DNA from: an uncultured Idiomarina sp.
GTDB taxonomy: Bacteria; Pseudomonadota; Gammaproteobacteria; Enterobacterales; Alteromonadaceae
Reading direction: 5' to 3'
NCBI GenBank assembly: GCA_946885915.1
Contig: CAMPHF010000002.1
Location: 248,001-312,000 of the forward strand
Length of the DNA: 64,000 bases
Shown here in pieces: positions 50,114 to 60,384 of the stretch. Position 1 is the first letter of the stretch; each line of letters opens with the position of its first letter. The notes under the pieces are model-generated. The model ran no database searches, was not told where the DNA came from, and saw only the letters and a program-made list of their open reading frames with translations. Made by a program: the position numbers and the translations under genes.

Positions 50114-51525
50114 GCAACACGCGGCGAACGCGCTGGTATAATTCGCTCACGTTAAGACTGCTACTACTGTTTTGGACCTTGTTGTTCCTGACAGCCAGTA
50201 GCGGTTTTTTATTGGCCATTTGGCAGACCAAAACCCCCACCCCGGAGCCGCTCGCTGCCGAAGTACGTCGCACCCTCGAGCCACTACTTGAAGATCCACA
50301 AACCTTTTTGAACTTGCAACCCGGCCGTTTAATTGCGGGGGATTACCGCGTGGCCGCGCGACTCAACCCGAGTGGTCAGCAACAGTTACTCATTGCCGAT
50401 TTTATTGCCACCCGTCAGCAGCAACTTATTTTGCGCCAAATCGATGCCGGCCGGCCAGAACAATTGCAGCTTGAAAACCAGCTCCTCATCGGCCCGTTTG
50501 AAAACGGCGGCACCCGCATTTTAGTCACCCGCCCGCTAAACGCCGAAGAGTTGCGTCAGCGTGAAGCCAATGCTCAGCAAGCCCGCGAAGCACGCACCCT
50601 CACCCTGATTGTTGGCAGTGGGGTGGTGGCTGTACTACTTGGTTTTTGGTTGATCCGCCCCATTCAAAGGCTTATAACGGCAACCCGCGAAATTGCCGCC
50701 GGTAGCGCCACCCCAACCTTGAAAAACTTGCCGCGGCGGCGCGATGAAGTAGGCGAACTGGCGCGCGCCCTGCACACCACCGCCCATGATTTAGCCGTGT
50801 CACGCGATGCCCAGCGGCGCCTGCTCAGTGATGTGTCACATGAATTGCGCTCGCCACTTGCGCGCATGCAAATGGCGCTCAGCCTAGTCGAACCCACAAC
50901 CACTGACGACAACACCCACTGGCAGCAACTTGAGCGCGACCTGTTCCGGCTCGGCAGTATTATCGACCGTATTTTATCTTTATCGCGCTTGGAAAATGGC
51001 TTGGTGGCGTTAAACCGCGAAGCCGTTGATTTGCGCCACTTGGCCGAACAATTAGTTGAAGACTTGGGCTATGTCGATAGTGCTGCGGCCAGTCGCGTGC
51101 AGGTTATCGACAGCGACCATTGGTTAAGCTTACATAGCGACCCTGAGCTCATCCGGTTGATTATTGAAAACCTAGTCCGCAACGCCTTGCAGTACACCGA
51201 CCAACAAGTCGAAATTCACTGCAATGGCCTCATCACCAAGCCAAAGTCACCACCACTGGTGCAATTACTCGTACGCGATTATGGCACTGGGGTAAGCGAA
51301 GACCAGCTCGTGCAGTTATTTGAACCCTTTTACCGCGGCGACCCCTCACGTCACCATCAAGCAGGCGTTGGGCTTGGCATGGCGTTATCGCGCCGGGCAG
51401 CGGGCGTATTAGGTGGCTACGTGACGGCCCGAAATCACCCTGACGGTGGCCTCGAAGTTCAGATACAATTGGGCTACGTAGCCCTTGATGAACCACTCAC
51501 GGATGATGAACCAAGTACTCACTAA
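50110..51525 (+). CDS. cpxA: HAMP sensor histidine kinase, CpxA-like
   Basis: 471 residues: membrane helices at about 13-37 and 164-183 around a short (about 125-residue) periplasmic domain, HAMP, H-box with His244 in LLSDVSHELRSPLARMQ, N-box IENLVRNALQYT, and GTGVS/GVGLGMALS. Overlaps the cpxR-like gene by 4 bp. No CpxP is seen in the cluster. CpxA identity rests mainly on partner and H-box. Confidence 0.83.
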   Translation: MSNTRRTRWYNSLTLRLLLLFWTLLFLTASSGFLLAIWQTKTPTPEPLAAEVRRTLEPLLEDPQTFLNLQPGRLIAGDYRVAARLNPSGQQQLLIADFIATRQQQLILRQIDAGRPEQLQLENQLLIGPFENGGTRILVTRPLNAEELRQREANAQQAREARTLTLIVGSGVVAVLLGFWLIRPIQRLITATREIAAGSATPTLKNLPRRRDEVGELARALHTTAHDLAVSRDAQRRLLSDVSHELRSPLARMQMALSLVEPTTTDDNTHWQQLERDLFRLGSIIDRILSLSRLENGLVALNREAVDLRHLAEQLVEDLGYVDSAAASRVQVIDSDHWLSLHSDPELIRLIIENLVRNALQYTDQQVEIHCNGLITKPKSPPLVQLLVRDYGTGVSEDQLVQLFEPFYRGDPSRHHQAGVGLGMALSRRAAGVLGGYVTARNHPDGGLEVQIQLGYVALDEPLTDDEPSTH

Positions 51526-52498
51526 CTGGCCCCACGATGACGATCCACAATGGTTTAACGCCATGCGCGAGCAGGTGTTACCGTTTTGGCAAAGCCAGGT
51601 AAAACTGCACGAATTCACCAGTTTTGACGGCCACAAAATTGTCTACACGCTTTGTGTACCAGACAACGCGAGCAAATTACTGCTCATTAGCCCCGGCCGC
51701 ATTGAAAGCGCGTTTAAATACCAAGAGCTGATTTATATATTGGCGCAGCAGGGTATCGCCACCGCCACTATCGACCATCGCGGGCAAGGGCTATCGGCAC
51801 GACTCACTCAGAATCCGCATCAAGGCCATGTCGATGACTTCAATGATTTTGTCGAAGATTTTGCTTATTTTGTCGCGGCAGTGAGCAAGCAGGTTCCCAC
51901 CCTAGAACAATATCTGCTGAGCCATTCGATGGGCGGCGCCATCGCCAGTTTGTATTTAGCCAACCACGAGCATGAGCTAAAAGCGGCGGTGATGTCGGCG
52001 CCTATGTTCGGCATTCAAGCCGGGGCTATTCCGTTATGGTTGGCGCGGGCCGTGGTGAGTGTCGGTTATAAATTGAATCAGTGGCTAGCACGCAATACGC
52101 CGTGGTATTTCATTGGGATGCGCGATTATGATCCAGACCCTTTTGAGAAGAACCGCCTCACCCACAGTGCCGCGCGTTATCAATGGTTTCGTCAGGTGTA
52201 TCAGGAAGAGCCAAAATTGCAACTAGGTGGCCCGACATTCGGCTGGCTGTATCATGCCACCCAAGCCAGTGAGCGGGCAATTTTACAAGCCAAACAAATT
52301 CAAATTCCGGTTACCGTGGTGAATGCAGGCGGCGATCAAGTGGTCAGCAGATCAGCCCAACAACGCTTTGTGGCGCAGCTGCCGCATCCGCAAAGCGAAT
52401 TCATCAGTGTGCCCAAGGCCAAGCATGAACTGGTGATGGAAAGTGACAACTATCGCGAGCCGCTCATGCAAGCCCTAAGGACGATGCTTAACGATTAA
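51503..52498 (+). CDS. alpha/beta hydrolase, lysophospholipase PldB-like
   Basis: About 331 residues. Nucleophile in [15 protein letters not shown], conserved [11 protein letters not shown] and [17 protein letters not shown] charge relay regions and a final HELVMESD with the catalytic His. Resembles E. coli PldB (lysophospholipase L2). The start is uncertain (ATG 51503, 51506, or 51488); all overlap the kinase gene. Overlaps trmL at the 3' end by 4 bp. Confidence 0.82.
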   Translation: MMNQVLTNWPHDDDPQWFNAMREQVLPFWQSQVKLHEFTSFDGHKIVYTLCVPDNASKLLLISPGRIESAFKYQELIYILAQQGIATATIDHRGQGLSARLTQNPHQGHVDDFNDFVEDFAYFVAAVSKQVPTLEQYLLSHSMGGAIASLYLANHEHELKAAVMSAPMFGIQAGAIPLWLARAVVSVGYKLNQWLARNTPWYFIGMRDYDPDPFEKNRLTHSAARYQWFRQVYQEEPKLQLGGPTFGWLYHATQASERAILQAKQIQIPVTVVNAGGDQVVSRSAQQRFVAQLPHPQSEFISVPKAKHELVMESDNYREPLMQALRTMLND

Positions 52499-52959
52499 GC
52501 GCCGCCGGCAAACCCTTGCTGCCGCCAAGCTTCGTAGCTCACTAGCGCCACGGTGTTGGAAAGGTTCAAGGAGCGATTGTTCGGCATCATCGGCACTCGC
52601 AAGCGCTGTGCTGGCGGTATCTGCGCCATCACATCAGGCGCTAAACCTGACGTTTCCGAGCCAAATAGCAACACGTCGTCGGGCTGAAAGTTAATCTCGG
52701 TATAACCCTTGGTGCCCTTGGTCGTGATGGCGTAAATGGTACGCTCGCCCATAGCAGCAGCAAAGGCGGCGTAATCTGGATAGCGCTCAACGCGGCTTAA
52801 ATCGTGATAATCCAAACCAGCGCGGCGCAGCTTTTTCTCTTCCAAGTCAAAACCAAGTGGCTCAATAAGATGCAGCGTACAGCCATTGTTGGCGCACAAC
52901 CGAATGACATTACCGGTGTTGGCCGCCATGACCGGGTTAAACAAGGCAATATGGAACAT
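52495..52959 (-). CDS. trmL: tRNA (cytidine/uridine(34)-2'-O)-methyltransferase
   Basis: SPOUT methyltransferase that 2'-O-methylates the wobble position of tRNA-Leu. 154 residues; N-terminal [36 protein letters not shown] and the knot motif [19 protein letters not shown] are nearly identical to E. coli TrmL. Fifteen bases downstream of the solute-binding gene on the same strand. Confidence 0.97.
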   Translation of the reverse strand: MFHIALFNPVMAANTGNVIRLCANNGCTLHLIEPLGFDLEEKKLRRAGLDYHDLSRVERYPDYAAFAAAMGERTIYAITTKGTKGYTEINFQPDDVLLFGSETSGLAPDVMAQIPPAQRLRVPMMPNNRSLNLSNTVALVSYEAWRQQGFAGGA

Positions 52960-52973
52960 GCAGATTCATACCT

Positions 52974-54476
52974 TTATTCTGGCGGTGCGTTAACCGCTCC
53001 GGCTAAATTCGCTAAACTCGGCGCCACTTTGTTGAGTTCACCACTGCGGACTAACTCGCGTAAACGGGTTTCATAGACTTCGCGTAATTGGTGGCCACGC
53101 TCGGTATCGGCAAATACCGCGTGCAAGGGCAAACCCTCGTGCACCTCTAACATGCCATTGGTGTCGGTAAACCATTCCGGGCGATTGTGCTCGTAATCAA
53201 TCACCGCCGCCACCCGATCGAGATCGAGCAGCGCGAAGCAATCTAAGCTGTTATCCGCAAAATAATACAGAATGCTGTTCGGCAGAAACTCATCATGGTG
53301 GGTGCCGCGGGTCACGCATACGGGACGCCGTAACGTGCCTAATTTTAGCTCCGCCAACAGCTGCAGATCTTTGGTAAAGGCATACACCGGGTCATCGTAG
53401 TCATAATGAGTTTGACTCACAATGGTATCCGCCGGTTGATGGCCGCGATACACACCAAACATGACATCGAAGCGCCCCTCAATCATCCCTTGTTGCGCAC
53501 GATATAAATTGGTGGCGTTGAACTCTACTTGCTCGGCTCTATCACCAAACACCGCCTGCACTAGTGGTCGATAACGGTTGTTATCGCCGCTGTTACCAAT
53601 GGTTCTAAAGTCATCCGCTACCACGCGAATACTTGGTATGACCGGCAATGCCGGCACTGCCCGCGGCAGCTCTAAACCAAGCTCGGCTATTTTCGCCTCA
53701 ACCACACCTTGCTCATGCAGCTGGTTTAGTTTTGTTTCTAGCTTAGCCGCCAATTCCGCATGCTGTTGATTTAAATAGTGATAAGCCAAAGTGCGTTGCA
53801 ATGGCACCGCAATATAATGGCGATTATCGGCAAGCTTGCTTTGCTGGTACTCAAAATTAGTCATCAGCACCGCTTGCACCCGGCCGCTATCGAGCAATTG
53901 ATCAAGCTGGGTTAAATCGCTCGCGGCAATAGTAGCAGCCGGGGTTGGATGCTCACGCAAGTAGGACTCAATCAAGCGCACACCATTTACATACGCAAAT
54001 GACGACACCCGCTCGAAGTTGCACACACCACACACACGGCGGTCTGCCACCATCACAATTTCAAAGGAATAAAGCGGAAAGTTCACTCTAATCAGGTTTT
54101 CGAAGCTATCTTCAAGCTGCGGTAAGCGCGCCAGCTCACCCGCGATACGGCCCCGATTCGCCTCGACTAAACTGCGTTGGCGCGGCATATCGATATATTC
54201 TAACCGATAGCCCAAATCAGCATAGGCGCGCTCAAGCAAGCTTTGCACGTAGGTTGGCAGAGGGCCAGAGCTGGGGCGGCGGAAGGTAAGCGCAGGTTGT
54301 GATTGCTCTTGCAATGCCAGCGGCAGCGCCATAAAAGTTGGTTGTCGTAGCAGCCATTCATCGGTTGCCGTTGCCAGGGTGCTGAACCATAACGCGACAC
54401 AACCCAACACCATTGCAATCAGGCGTTGGCCTAGCGGGTACTGACGCTGGTTCACATTCTGCACGTAGTTTGGCAC
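52974..54476 (-). CDS. secreted protein with two tandem solute-binding (PBP2-like) domains
   Basis: About 500 residues with a signal peptide (hydrophobic core around residues 20-33, cleavage near LATA). Two periplasmic-binding-protein type 2 halves are suggested, about 60-275 and 282-490; the second ends RELVRSGELNKVAPSL as in SBP_bac_3 proteins. Both contain aromatic/acidic residues but no membrane or kinase domain. Two Cys pairs (CGVC around 149; C388 and C416) may form disulfides. Start is GTG 54476, 54464 or 54455. 118 bp downstream of the iadA-like gene; ligand unknown. An amino-acid/peptide role is inference from context. Confidence 0.65.
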   Translation of the reverse strand: MPNYVQNVNQRQYPLGQRLIAMVLGCVALWFSTLATATDEWLLRQPTFMALPLALQEQSQPALTFRRPSSGPLPTYVQSLLERAYADLGYRLEYIDMPRQRSLVEANRGRIAGELARLPQLEDSFENLIRVNFPLYSFEIVMVADRRVCGVCNFERVSSFAYVNGVRLIESYLREHPTPAATIAASDLTQLDQLLDSGRVQAVLMTNFEYQQSKLADNRHYIAVPLQRTLAYHYLNQQHAELAAKLETKLNQLHEQGVVEAKIAELGLELPRAVPALPVIPSIRVVADDFRTIGNSGDNNRYRPLVQAVFGDRAEQVEFNATNLYRAQQGMIEGRFDVMFGVYRGHQPADTIVSQTHYDYDDPVYAFTKDLQLLAELKLGTLRRPVCVTRGTHHDEFLPNSILYYFADNSLDCFALLDLDRVAAVIDYEHNRPEWFTDTNGMLEVHEGLPLHAVFADTERGHQLREVYETRLRELVRSGELNKVAPSLANLAGAVNAPPE

Positions 54477-54594
54477 AGCATTCTGCTCATCATTTATACT
54501 CTTAAGGCCTTCGAGTATATCAACAGCTGTGGCGCGAGAAAGTTAGATTATCGTTAACTATTTAGCTGAGCCACAATTTGCCCTAGCCATGACC

Positions 54595-55779
54595 TTAACC
54601 AAAGGCACCGAAACGTCGCGCCTGACCGCCTTGCACCATGAGCTCACCACGAGCCCACACCGAATCAATTTCATGCTCTACATTCAATAACACCACATCA
54701 GCATCAACGCCAACGGCGATCACACCTTTATGGTGCAATTTTAAAATTTGCGCCGCGTTGGTGGCGACTGCTCGCACCGCATCTGTCCAACTCACGCCCA
54801 AGCCCACGGCTTCGCGCGCACTTTCGAACAGACTCTGTACCCGACCCACTTGCAAACCAACTAGGTCACCGGCGGCATTAAATTCGGGCAAACTGGCATT
54901 ACCATCTGAACTCATACTCATGCAGGTGGCCGGAACGCCAGATCGCAATCCCTCGGCCAGTGCTGCGGCTGCGCTAATTTCGCCAGCGGCCAGCAACTCG
55001 GGCGTAGTGCTGGTGGTGAAGTCGATGTAGCCACCCGCTTTGGCAAAGGTAAAGCCTGCCTCGAGTAACGTACGATGGCGATTAATATGGGTAGCGTAAA
55101 ACTGACTGCGTTTTAGCTCGGTTGTTTGCACCAATTCCTCCAGCGGGGTTAGTAAGCGCTCACCATCACCAACATGCACAAAAGTAATGCCCGCCTTGCC
55201 CGCAAGCATGCCGGCCACCCGCGCATCAGCAGCAATACGAGCCAATTCTGCGGTACTCGGTTGCGAGGAGCGATGATCAGATATGGCAATTTCACCCACG
55301 CCAATAAATGGCTCAATGAGCACAATGTCATCCCGCACCGAGCCGGTAATGGTGCGCACCGGCACCTCATAGGAGCCGGTATAACAGTAGGCACTCATGC
55401 CTTCGGTACGCAGGGCATAGGCTTTCGCCAATAAATCTGGCAAGGTGCGGGTGGTCGCGTCGGTTCCTAATGCCGCTATCACAGTGGTCACGCCGCCTAA
55501 AGTCGCATCGGTTAACTGCATGGCTGGGGTGCGGGTATGAAAACCACCTTCGCCACCACCGCCAGAAATATGCACCAGTGGATCGACCAACCCGGGGATT
55601 AACAGCTGTCCATTGGCATCGACAACCTCAGCCTCAGCCGCCTGCAATGGGCTTAACCACGAAGCCAACGAACTGCCCAAGGCGACAATTTTGCCACCGG
55701 CCATAAGTACATCCTGCAAACCTAGCGGCTCCGGCGCATAAACATTGGCATTGCGAATAAGCGTAAACGGCGTCGACAT
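54595..55779 (-). CDS. isoaspartyl-dipeptidase-like amidohydrolase (IadA family, variant metal site)
   Basis: 394 residues, colinear with E. coli IadA, which hydrolyses beta-aspartyl dipeptides. Substrate-site residues equivalent to E. coli E77, Y137, R169, R233 and S289 are conserved (GGGGEGG, TGSYEVP, SDHRSS, HINR, SDGNAS), as are ligands H202, H231 and D292. However the HxH motif reads PLVHI, so the first His is Leu68, and the carboxylated-Lys position is Glu163 (GEIAISDHR). A mononuclear or altered binuclear centre is likely. Third gene of the TonB-yfcC operon, 3 bp after the transporter; predicted to cleave beta-Asp-Arg. Confidence 0.8.
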   Translation of the reverse strand: MSTPFTLIRNANVYAPEPLGLQDVLMAGGKIVALGSSLASWLSPLQAAEAEVVDANGQLLIPGLVDPLVHISGGGGEGGFHTRTPAMQLTDATLGGVTTVIAALGTDATTRTLPDLLAKAYALRTEGMSAYCYTGSYEVPVRTITGSVRDDIVLIEPFIGVGEIAISDHRSSQPSTAELARIAADARVAGMLAGKAGITFVHVGDGERLLTPLEELVQTTELKRSQFYATHINRHRTLLEAGFTFAKAGGYIDFTTSTTPELLAAGEISAAAALAEGLRSGVPATCMSMSSDGNASLPEFNAAGDLVGLQVGRVQSLFESAREAVGLGVSWTDAVRAVATNAAQILKLHHKGVIAVGVDADVVLLNVEHEIDSVWARGELMVQGGQARRFGAFG

Positions 55780-55782
55780 GAA

Positions 55783-57243
55783 TTAAAATCCTATGGTAAC
55801 GGCCGCGAGCATAGCAGCGACCGAGAGTAAAAATAGCCCGAATTGAAAGCGCCAAATAGTTTTCACCCAAGTGCCGAAGTCTACTTTTACCGCGCCTAAG
55901 CAACCAATTAATGAGGCAGACGTAGGAATAATTAGGTTAGTTAGCCCATCACCTAACTGAAATGCCAGCACTGACACCTGGCGCGACACACCCACGATGT
56001 CAGCGAGCGGCGCCATCAGCGGCATGGTCAGGGCCGCCTGACCCGAGCCCGAGGCCACGAAAAAATTAAATATCGATTGAAATATCAGCATAAACAGCGC
56101 CGAGGTATGGGTTGAAAAATCACCAATCAATTGGCCCGCGCCATGCAATATAGTGTTGAGTACCGAAGGCTCGGTCGCGCTATCACCACCCAGCAACAAC
56201 ACCAGCCCTTTCGCAAAACCCACCACCAGAGCGGCGGGTAACAAATCACTCGCGCCTTGCTTAAAGCCGGCTGCTAGGTCATTGGCACTCACGCGACGGC
56301 CAAGCAAGGCAATAAAACCGCACGCCAAACCCATCACAAAAAACTGCGTCGCAATTTCCGGAATGTAATAAGCTCGTGCCATCACGCCCCAAATGACCCA
56401 CGCAATACCCGCAAAAAACGCCAGCAAAATAGCGCTGTCGACCCAATTAAACGGAGCTTTAGTGGCAGTATCGGTTGCTTGCGGATCACGGCGAACACGC
56501 GCGGCATAGCGCAACGTAAAGCCCAAGCCAAAGCCGGTAAAAACCACCCACAACAGCACTCGCTCTAACGCCCCTGATAATAAAGGCACTTCGGCGATAC
56601 CCTGGGCAATGGCCACACTAAAAGGGTTCATCCAACTGGTCGCAAACCCAATTTGGGTGGCTGCATAGGTAATCAGCACCGTGGTCACGCCGTCGTAGCC
56701 TAAAGTTCGCATGACTGGCAGCAGCACTAAGCAAAACGCGATGGCTTCTTCGCCCATGCCAAAAATGGCACCACCGAGCGAAAACAGCAGAAACATGGCC
56801 GCAATAAACACCTGGTTCAGGCGCTGAGTGCGGGCAATTAAGGCCAGAATGCCATTTTCAATGGCTTGGGTGCGCAAAATCATGCCAAAGGCACCGCCCA
56901 CCACTAACATAAAGGCAATCACGCCAATGGCCGAGCCCCACTTCGAACCCGCCACCAGCCCTTCAAAGGGTACATTCGCCAGCCCCATGCCGCCACCTTC
57001 GGCAAATAACGGCCGAGAAAACGAGTCATCGGGTACGTAGCGAAAACTATCTGCCACAATCCGCTCCCGGGTTTGTGGCTCACCATCAACCATGGTGGTT
57101 ACGGTTTCTGTACTAAATATCCCGGCCGGCACCACATAAGCGGCTACGCCGGCCGCGATAGCAATGAAAAATAAAATAACCAGCACATCGGGCATACGCA
57201 CCGATGGCTGGTTTACCGCAACGCGGTCAGTTTCAACAGACAT
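55783..57243 (-). CDS. YfcC-family inner-membrane transporter
   Basis: 486 residues with about 12 hydrophobic segments. MPDVLVILFFIAIAAGVAAYVVPAG and GEEAIAFCLVLLP, YAATQIGFATSWMNPFSVAIAQ and ASGSGQAALTMPLMAPLAD are characteristic of the YfcC/AbgT-like family, whose members are annotated as basic-amino-acid or peptide carriers. In this operon the substrate is most likely beta-Asp-Arg or arginine (inference). Between the TonB receptor (6 bp) and the amidohydrolase (3 bp). Ribosome-binding site for the ATG lies in the receptor's stop region. Confidence 0.85.
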   Translation of the reverse strand: MSVETDRVAVNQPSVRMPDVLVILFFIAIAAGVAAYVVPAGIFSTETVTTMVDGEPQTRERIVADSFRYVPDDSFSRPLFAEGGGMGLANVPFEGLVAGSKWGSAIGVIAFMLVVGGAFGMILRTQAIENGILALIARTQRLNQVFIAAMFLLFSLGGAIFGMGEEAIAFCLVLLPVMRTLGYDGVTTVLITYAATQIGFATSWMNPFSVAIAQGIAEVPLLSGALERVLLWVVFTGFGLGFTLRYAARVRRDPQATDTATKAPFNWVDSAILLAFFAGIAWVIWGVMARAYYIPEIATQFFVMGLACGFIALLGRRVSANDLAAGFKQGASDLLPAALVVGFAKGLVLLLGGDSATEPSVLNTILHGAGQLIGDFSTHTSALFMLIFQSIFNFFVASGSGQAALTMPLMAPLADIVGVSRQVSVLAFQLGDGLTNLIIPTSASLIGCLGAVKVDFGTWVKTIWRFQFGLFLLSVAAMLAAVTIGF

Positions 57244-57249
57244 AATGGT

Positions 57250-60042
57250 TTAGAACCTATAGGTTGCGCTTAACCGATAAAAACGCCCCATGGTATCGTG
57301 ATTGAAGTGATCAACGTTAGCACTGGTACCATAGGCAGTTGGCGCCTCACGATCAAACAAGTTTTCGATGTTGAATCGTAACGTCAGCGCATCGCTTACT
57401 TCGTAACCCAAGTTAGCGTTCACTTTGGTCCAGCTTGGAATTTCGCGATCCGCCGTAATGCCTAAGCGCGCCAGCTCCGCCTCATTCAACCCTTCAATGT
57501 TATCGCGATAACCGGCGGTGTATTGCAGCGTCATACCGGCAAACCAGTCATCGTGATCCCAGGTCAACCGGGTGGTGACTAAGGTATCTGGATAACGCCA
57601 GTCACCAGCTAACTGCTCCACTTCCGCTTGCTCGGATAACTGCCGATCGAAGTTCAGTACATGGGTGGCATCGAAGGTCCAGCGCACATCACCGTACTCA
57701 GCGAAATCAAAATACTGAGTGTATGTTACATCAATACCATCGGTTTCTTGTAAACCCAGGTTTTGCAGCTGCAGGTTAATATCGCCCTCAATACGGCTGG
57801 TGATCACGCCATTACCGTTCGCATCGCATTCTTCAAAACCAATGCCCTCGGTTACCGTTGGTGCTAACTCACCGCAGTAGCGCAAGCTAGGATCGGTAAT
57901 ACTGCGCAGCAATAAGAACTCGCCATCAACACCAACAATATTGTCATGCTCAAAACGCCAATAATCGACGGTGAGGTCAATATCATCCGTGGGCGAATAG
58001 GCAAAGCCGGCGTTGTACGAGGTTGAGGTTTCGGCTTCTAACTGCTCATTACCGAATACTTTGGTCAGGAAGCTCACATCGACATCGCCCTCAAGGCAGT
58101 AATTACCGATAAACTCTGGCTTACAGTCGAGTACAAACGAGCTTAAGGTAACCTCTGCGCCCACTTGCGACAGCGATGGTGCGCGGAACGACTCGGCATA
58201 ACTTGCGCGCAATACCAAGTCATCATTGGCGCGATAACGGAAGGTTAGTTTGGGGTTAAAGTCACCGCCAAAATCATCATAGTGGTCGTAACGGCCGGCA
58301 ATCTGCATATCTAAATCGGGCAGTAATGGTACAAACAGTTCCGCATATAACGCCCACTGATCACGCTCGGCTTGCGCCCCGGTCGAGCCAAAGCCAATCA
58401 CACCCGGGTCGTAATTATTTTCGAAGGTGCCGCGCGCCAGCGGATCGGGTCTATCGATAATTTCTTCACGCCGGAACTCGGTACCAAAAGCCGCCGACAC
58501 CATGCCATGGCTCAGTTCAAACAACTCACCCGACATGTTGTAATCAACGCTTAATAAGGTCGATTCGCCATTGCGCGGCACTTGCTCTTCGAGCAGTGGT
58601 AATACATCGTCATTACCGGTTTGCCCATTAAATGGATTATACCAAAGGCCACCATTATCAGGGCTGCAATCAATGCTGCCGTCAGCACATAACTCACCGA
58701 GCAATGCAGCTTGGAATCGTGCTTCATTAATAATTCCGGCTTCGCCACGCTGTTCAGATTCACTGCGCGAATAGGCTACCGCCGCTTCCCAATCCCAGCT
58801 GCCCAAGTAGCCATTTACGCCACTGACAATACGGTACGAGGTGGTTTCATTGCTAATAGTACGGCCATCGGGGAAGCGTCCATAACTGGTGAGCACAGGA
58901 TCAGGGGCAAAGCCTAAATCCGCATATAAATCGTCATAGCGCTGCTTTAATTCCGCCGGAAAGTCAGGATGATCGTAAGCAACGTCAAAGCCCGAAAATG
59001 GCGCCCCAGTAGAGTTGCTTTCAGACTCTGTGCGGCTGGCCATAATTTCGGTAAACCAATTGATATCACCGAAATTGGCGTTGATGTTAAGACCACCCCC
59101 TAATTGCTCTAAGCCCGCAGTAGTTGGCAGGTAAGCGTTCTGGTTATAAGCGCAATACTCACCAAACGCACTGGTCGGAAAGCCCTCTCGGCCATCAAAG
59201 CGCAGTTCATCTGGACAAGTTTGCTCTACATAATCAATGTCATCGAAGAAAATGGTGTTAAAGCTTGGATAAATGCCTTGTTGGCTGGGGAAAAAGCTTT
59301 GCGCGGTTTGTTCGCGATCGCGGTCGTACAAAGCGTTGCGCTTATAGTAATCCAAGTAAGCCGTCACATTGGTGCGACCGAAATTTTTGCCGCCCACCAC
59401 GTTAATACTCACCGCATCGTCACTGCTGCTCGCTTCAGAATTACCATAAGTAGCGTTAAGCTCTACGCCCTCGTAATCCTTTTTCAGAATGTAGTTAATC
59501 ACCCCAGCAATCGCATCGGCGCCGTAAGTGGCAGACGCGCCATTGGCCAGAATTTCGATGCGCTCAATGGCCGCCAGCGGAATACTGTTGATGTCGACAA
59601 AGTTTTCGAAATTATTGGCAAAGGAGCTCGCACTGATCCGCCGACCATTGACGAGAGTGAGCGTAGAAGAGGCACCTAAACCACGTAACGATGCAGCTGC
59701 TTGACCGACCGGTGAATCGCCCTGCAGCGCGCCGCTGGTCGCGGTTGAGAAACTACCGGTACCGCCGCGGGTTTCGCCTAAATACTTCAATAAATCACTA
59801 ATATTATCGGCGGAGCTGTTGGCGATTTCCTCGGCATTAATAACCGTCAGTGGCTGTGCGCCCTCTAAATCAACCCCTTTAATTTGTGAACCGGTAACCT
59901 GTATACGCTCTTGCGCTTCTGACTCTGCTTGGCTGTTCTGATCTTGCATGGCAAGTGCAACTGGCGAGAGGCTAAGACCTGCGATCGGCAGTAAGTATTT
60001 GAGTGCAGACATGTTTGCTGAATGTATAGTTGTTGAAGACAT
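57250..60042 (-). CDS. TonB-dependent outer-membrane receptor
   Basis: 930 residues: signal peptide (LLPIAGLSLSPVALA), TonB-box-like ERIQVTGSQI, plug domain (about 55-170; LRGLGASSTLTLVNGRR, GASATYGADAIAGVINYIL) and a 22-strand barrel ending in the outer-membrane signature YRLSATYRF. GGAG lies 7 nt before ATG 60042. Acidic plug and loops with several cysteines. Not of an obvious iron-siderophore type; the operon suggests peptide or cyanophycin-derived substrates. Confidence 0.93.
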   Translation of the reverse strand: MSSTTIHSANMSALKYLLPIAGLSLSPVALAMQDQNSQAESEAQERIQVTGSQIKGVDLEGAQPLTVINAEEIANSSADNISDLLKYLGETRGGTGSFSTATSGALQGDSPVGQAAASLRGLGASSTLTLVNGRRISASSFANNFENFVDINSIPLAAIERIEILANGASATYGADAIAGVINYILKKDYEGVELNATYGNSEASSSDDAVSINVVGGKNFGRTNVTAYLDYYKRNALYDRDREQTAQSFFPSQQGIYPSFNTIFFDDIDYVEQTCPDELRFDGREGFPTSAFGEYCAYNQNAYLPTTAGLEQLGGGLNINANFGDINWFTEIMASRTESESNSTGAPFSGFDVAYDHPDFPAELKQRYDDLYADLGFAPDPVLTSYGRFPDGRTISNETTSYRIVSGVNGYLGSWDWEAAVAYSRSESEQRGEAGIINEARFQAALLGELCADGSIDCSPDNGGLWYNPFNGQTGNDDVLPLLEEQVPRNGESTLLSVDYNMSGELFELSHGMVSAAFGTEFRREEIIDRPDPLARGTFENNYDPGVIGFGSTGAQAERDQWALYAELFVPLLPDLDMQIAGRYDHYDDFGGDFNPKLTFRYRANDDLVLRASYAESFRAPSLSQVGAEVTLSSFVLDCKPEFIGNYCLEGDVDVSFLTKVFGNEQLEAETSTSYNAGFAYSPTDDIDLTVDYWRFEHDNIVGVDGEFLLLRSITDPSLRYCGELAPTVTEGIGFEECDANGNGVITSRIEGDINLQLQNLGLQETDGIDVTYTQYFDFAEYGDVRWTFDATHVLNFDRQLSEQAEVEQLAGDWRYPDTLVTTRLTWDHDDWFAGMTLQYTAGYRDNIEGLNEAELARLGITADREIPSWTKVNANLGYEVSDALTLRFNIENLFDREAPTAYGTSANVDHFNHDTMGRFYRLSATYRF

Positions 60043-60384
60043 AGCTTATCTCCATGAATTTTATAATAATTGTGTGTATTCGGAGCGTTCATTGCACGTT
60101 TTATCGGCCGCCGAGGCTCGCACCATGCGAGCGTAAAGCAGCTGTACGAATACGCACAGGACAGCAACGCCTAAATAGGTTTTAACGCTTGGATTTGGGG
60201 GTAGACAGCAGCAACGAAGCCACCGTGATAACGCCTACGCGTTACCTCAGTGCGCTATTCGTCCCACCATTCGGAGAGATAATAGCTACGGTAATGATAG
60301 TTAGTGAGCCGTGGGGCTTCCTTTAACATATCTGGCCGTGCCCTTTCCTGTGTAAAAATGAAGAGTTGCCACACGCAAGTGAAC

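Noticed and set aside
59221..59679. 152-residue open frame opposite the TonB receptor
   Set aside because: Antisense shadow of a strongly supported receptor gene; no start signal or family resemblance.
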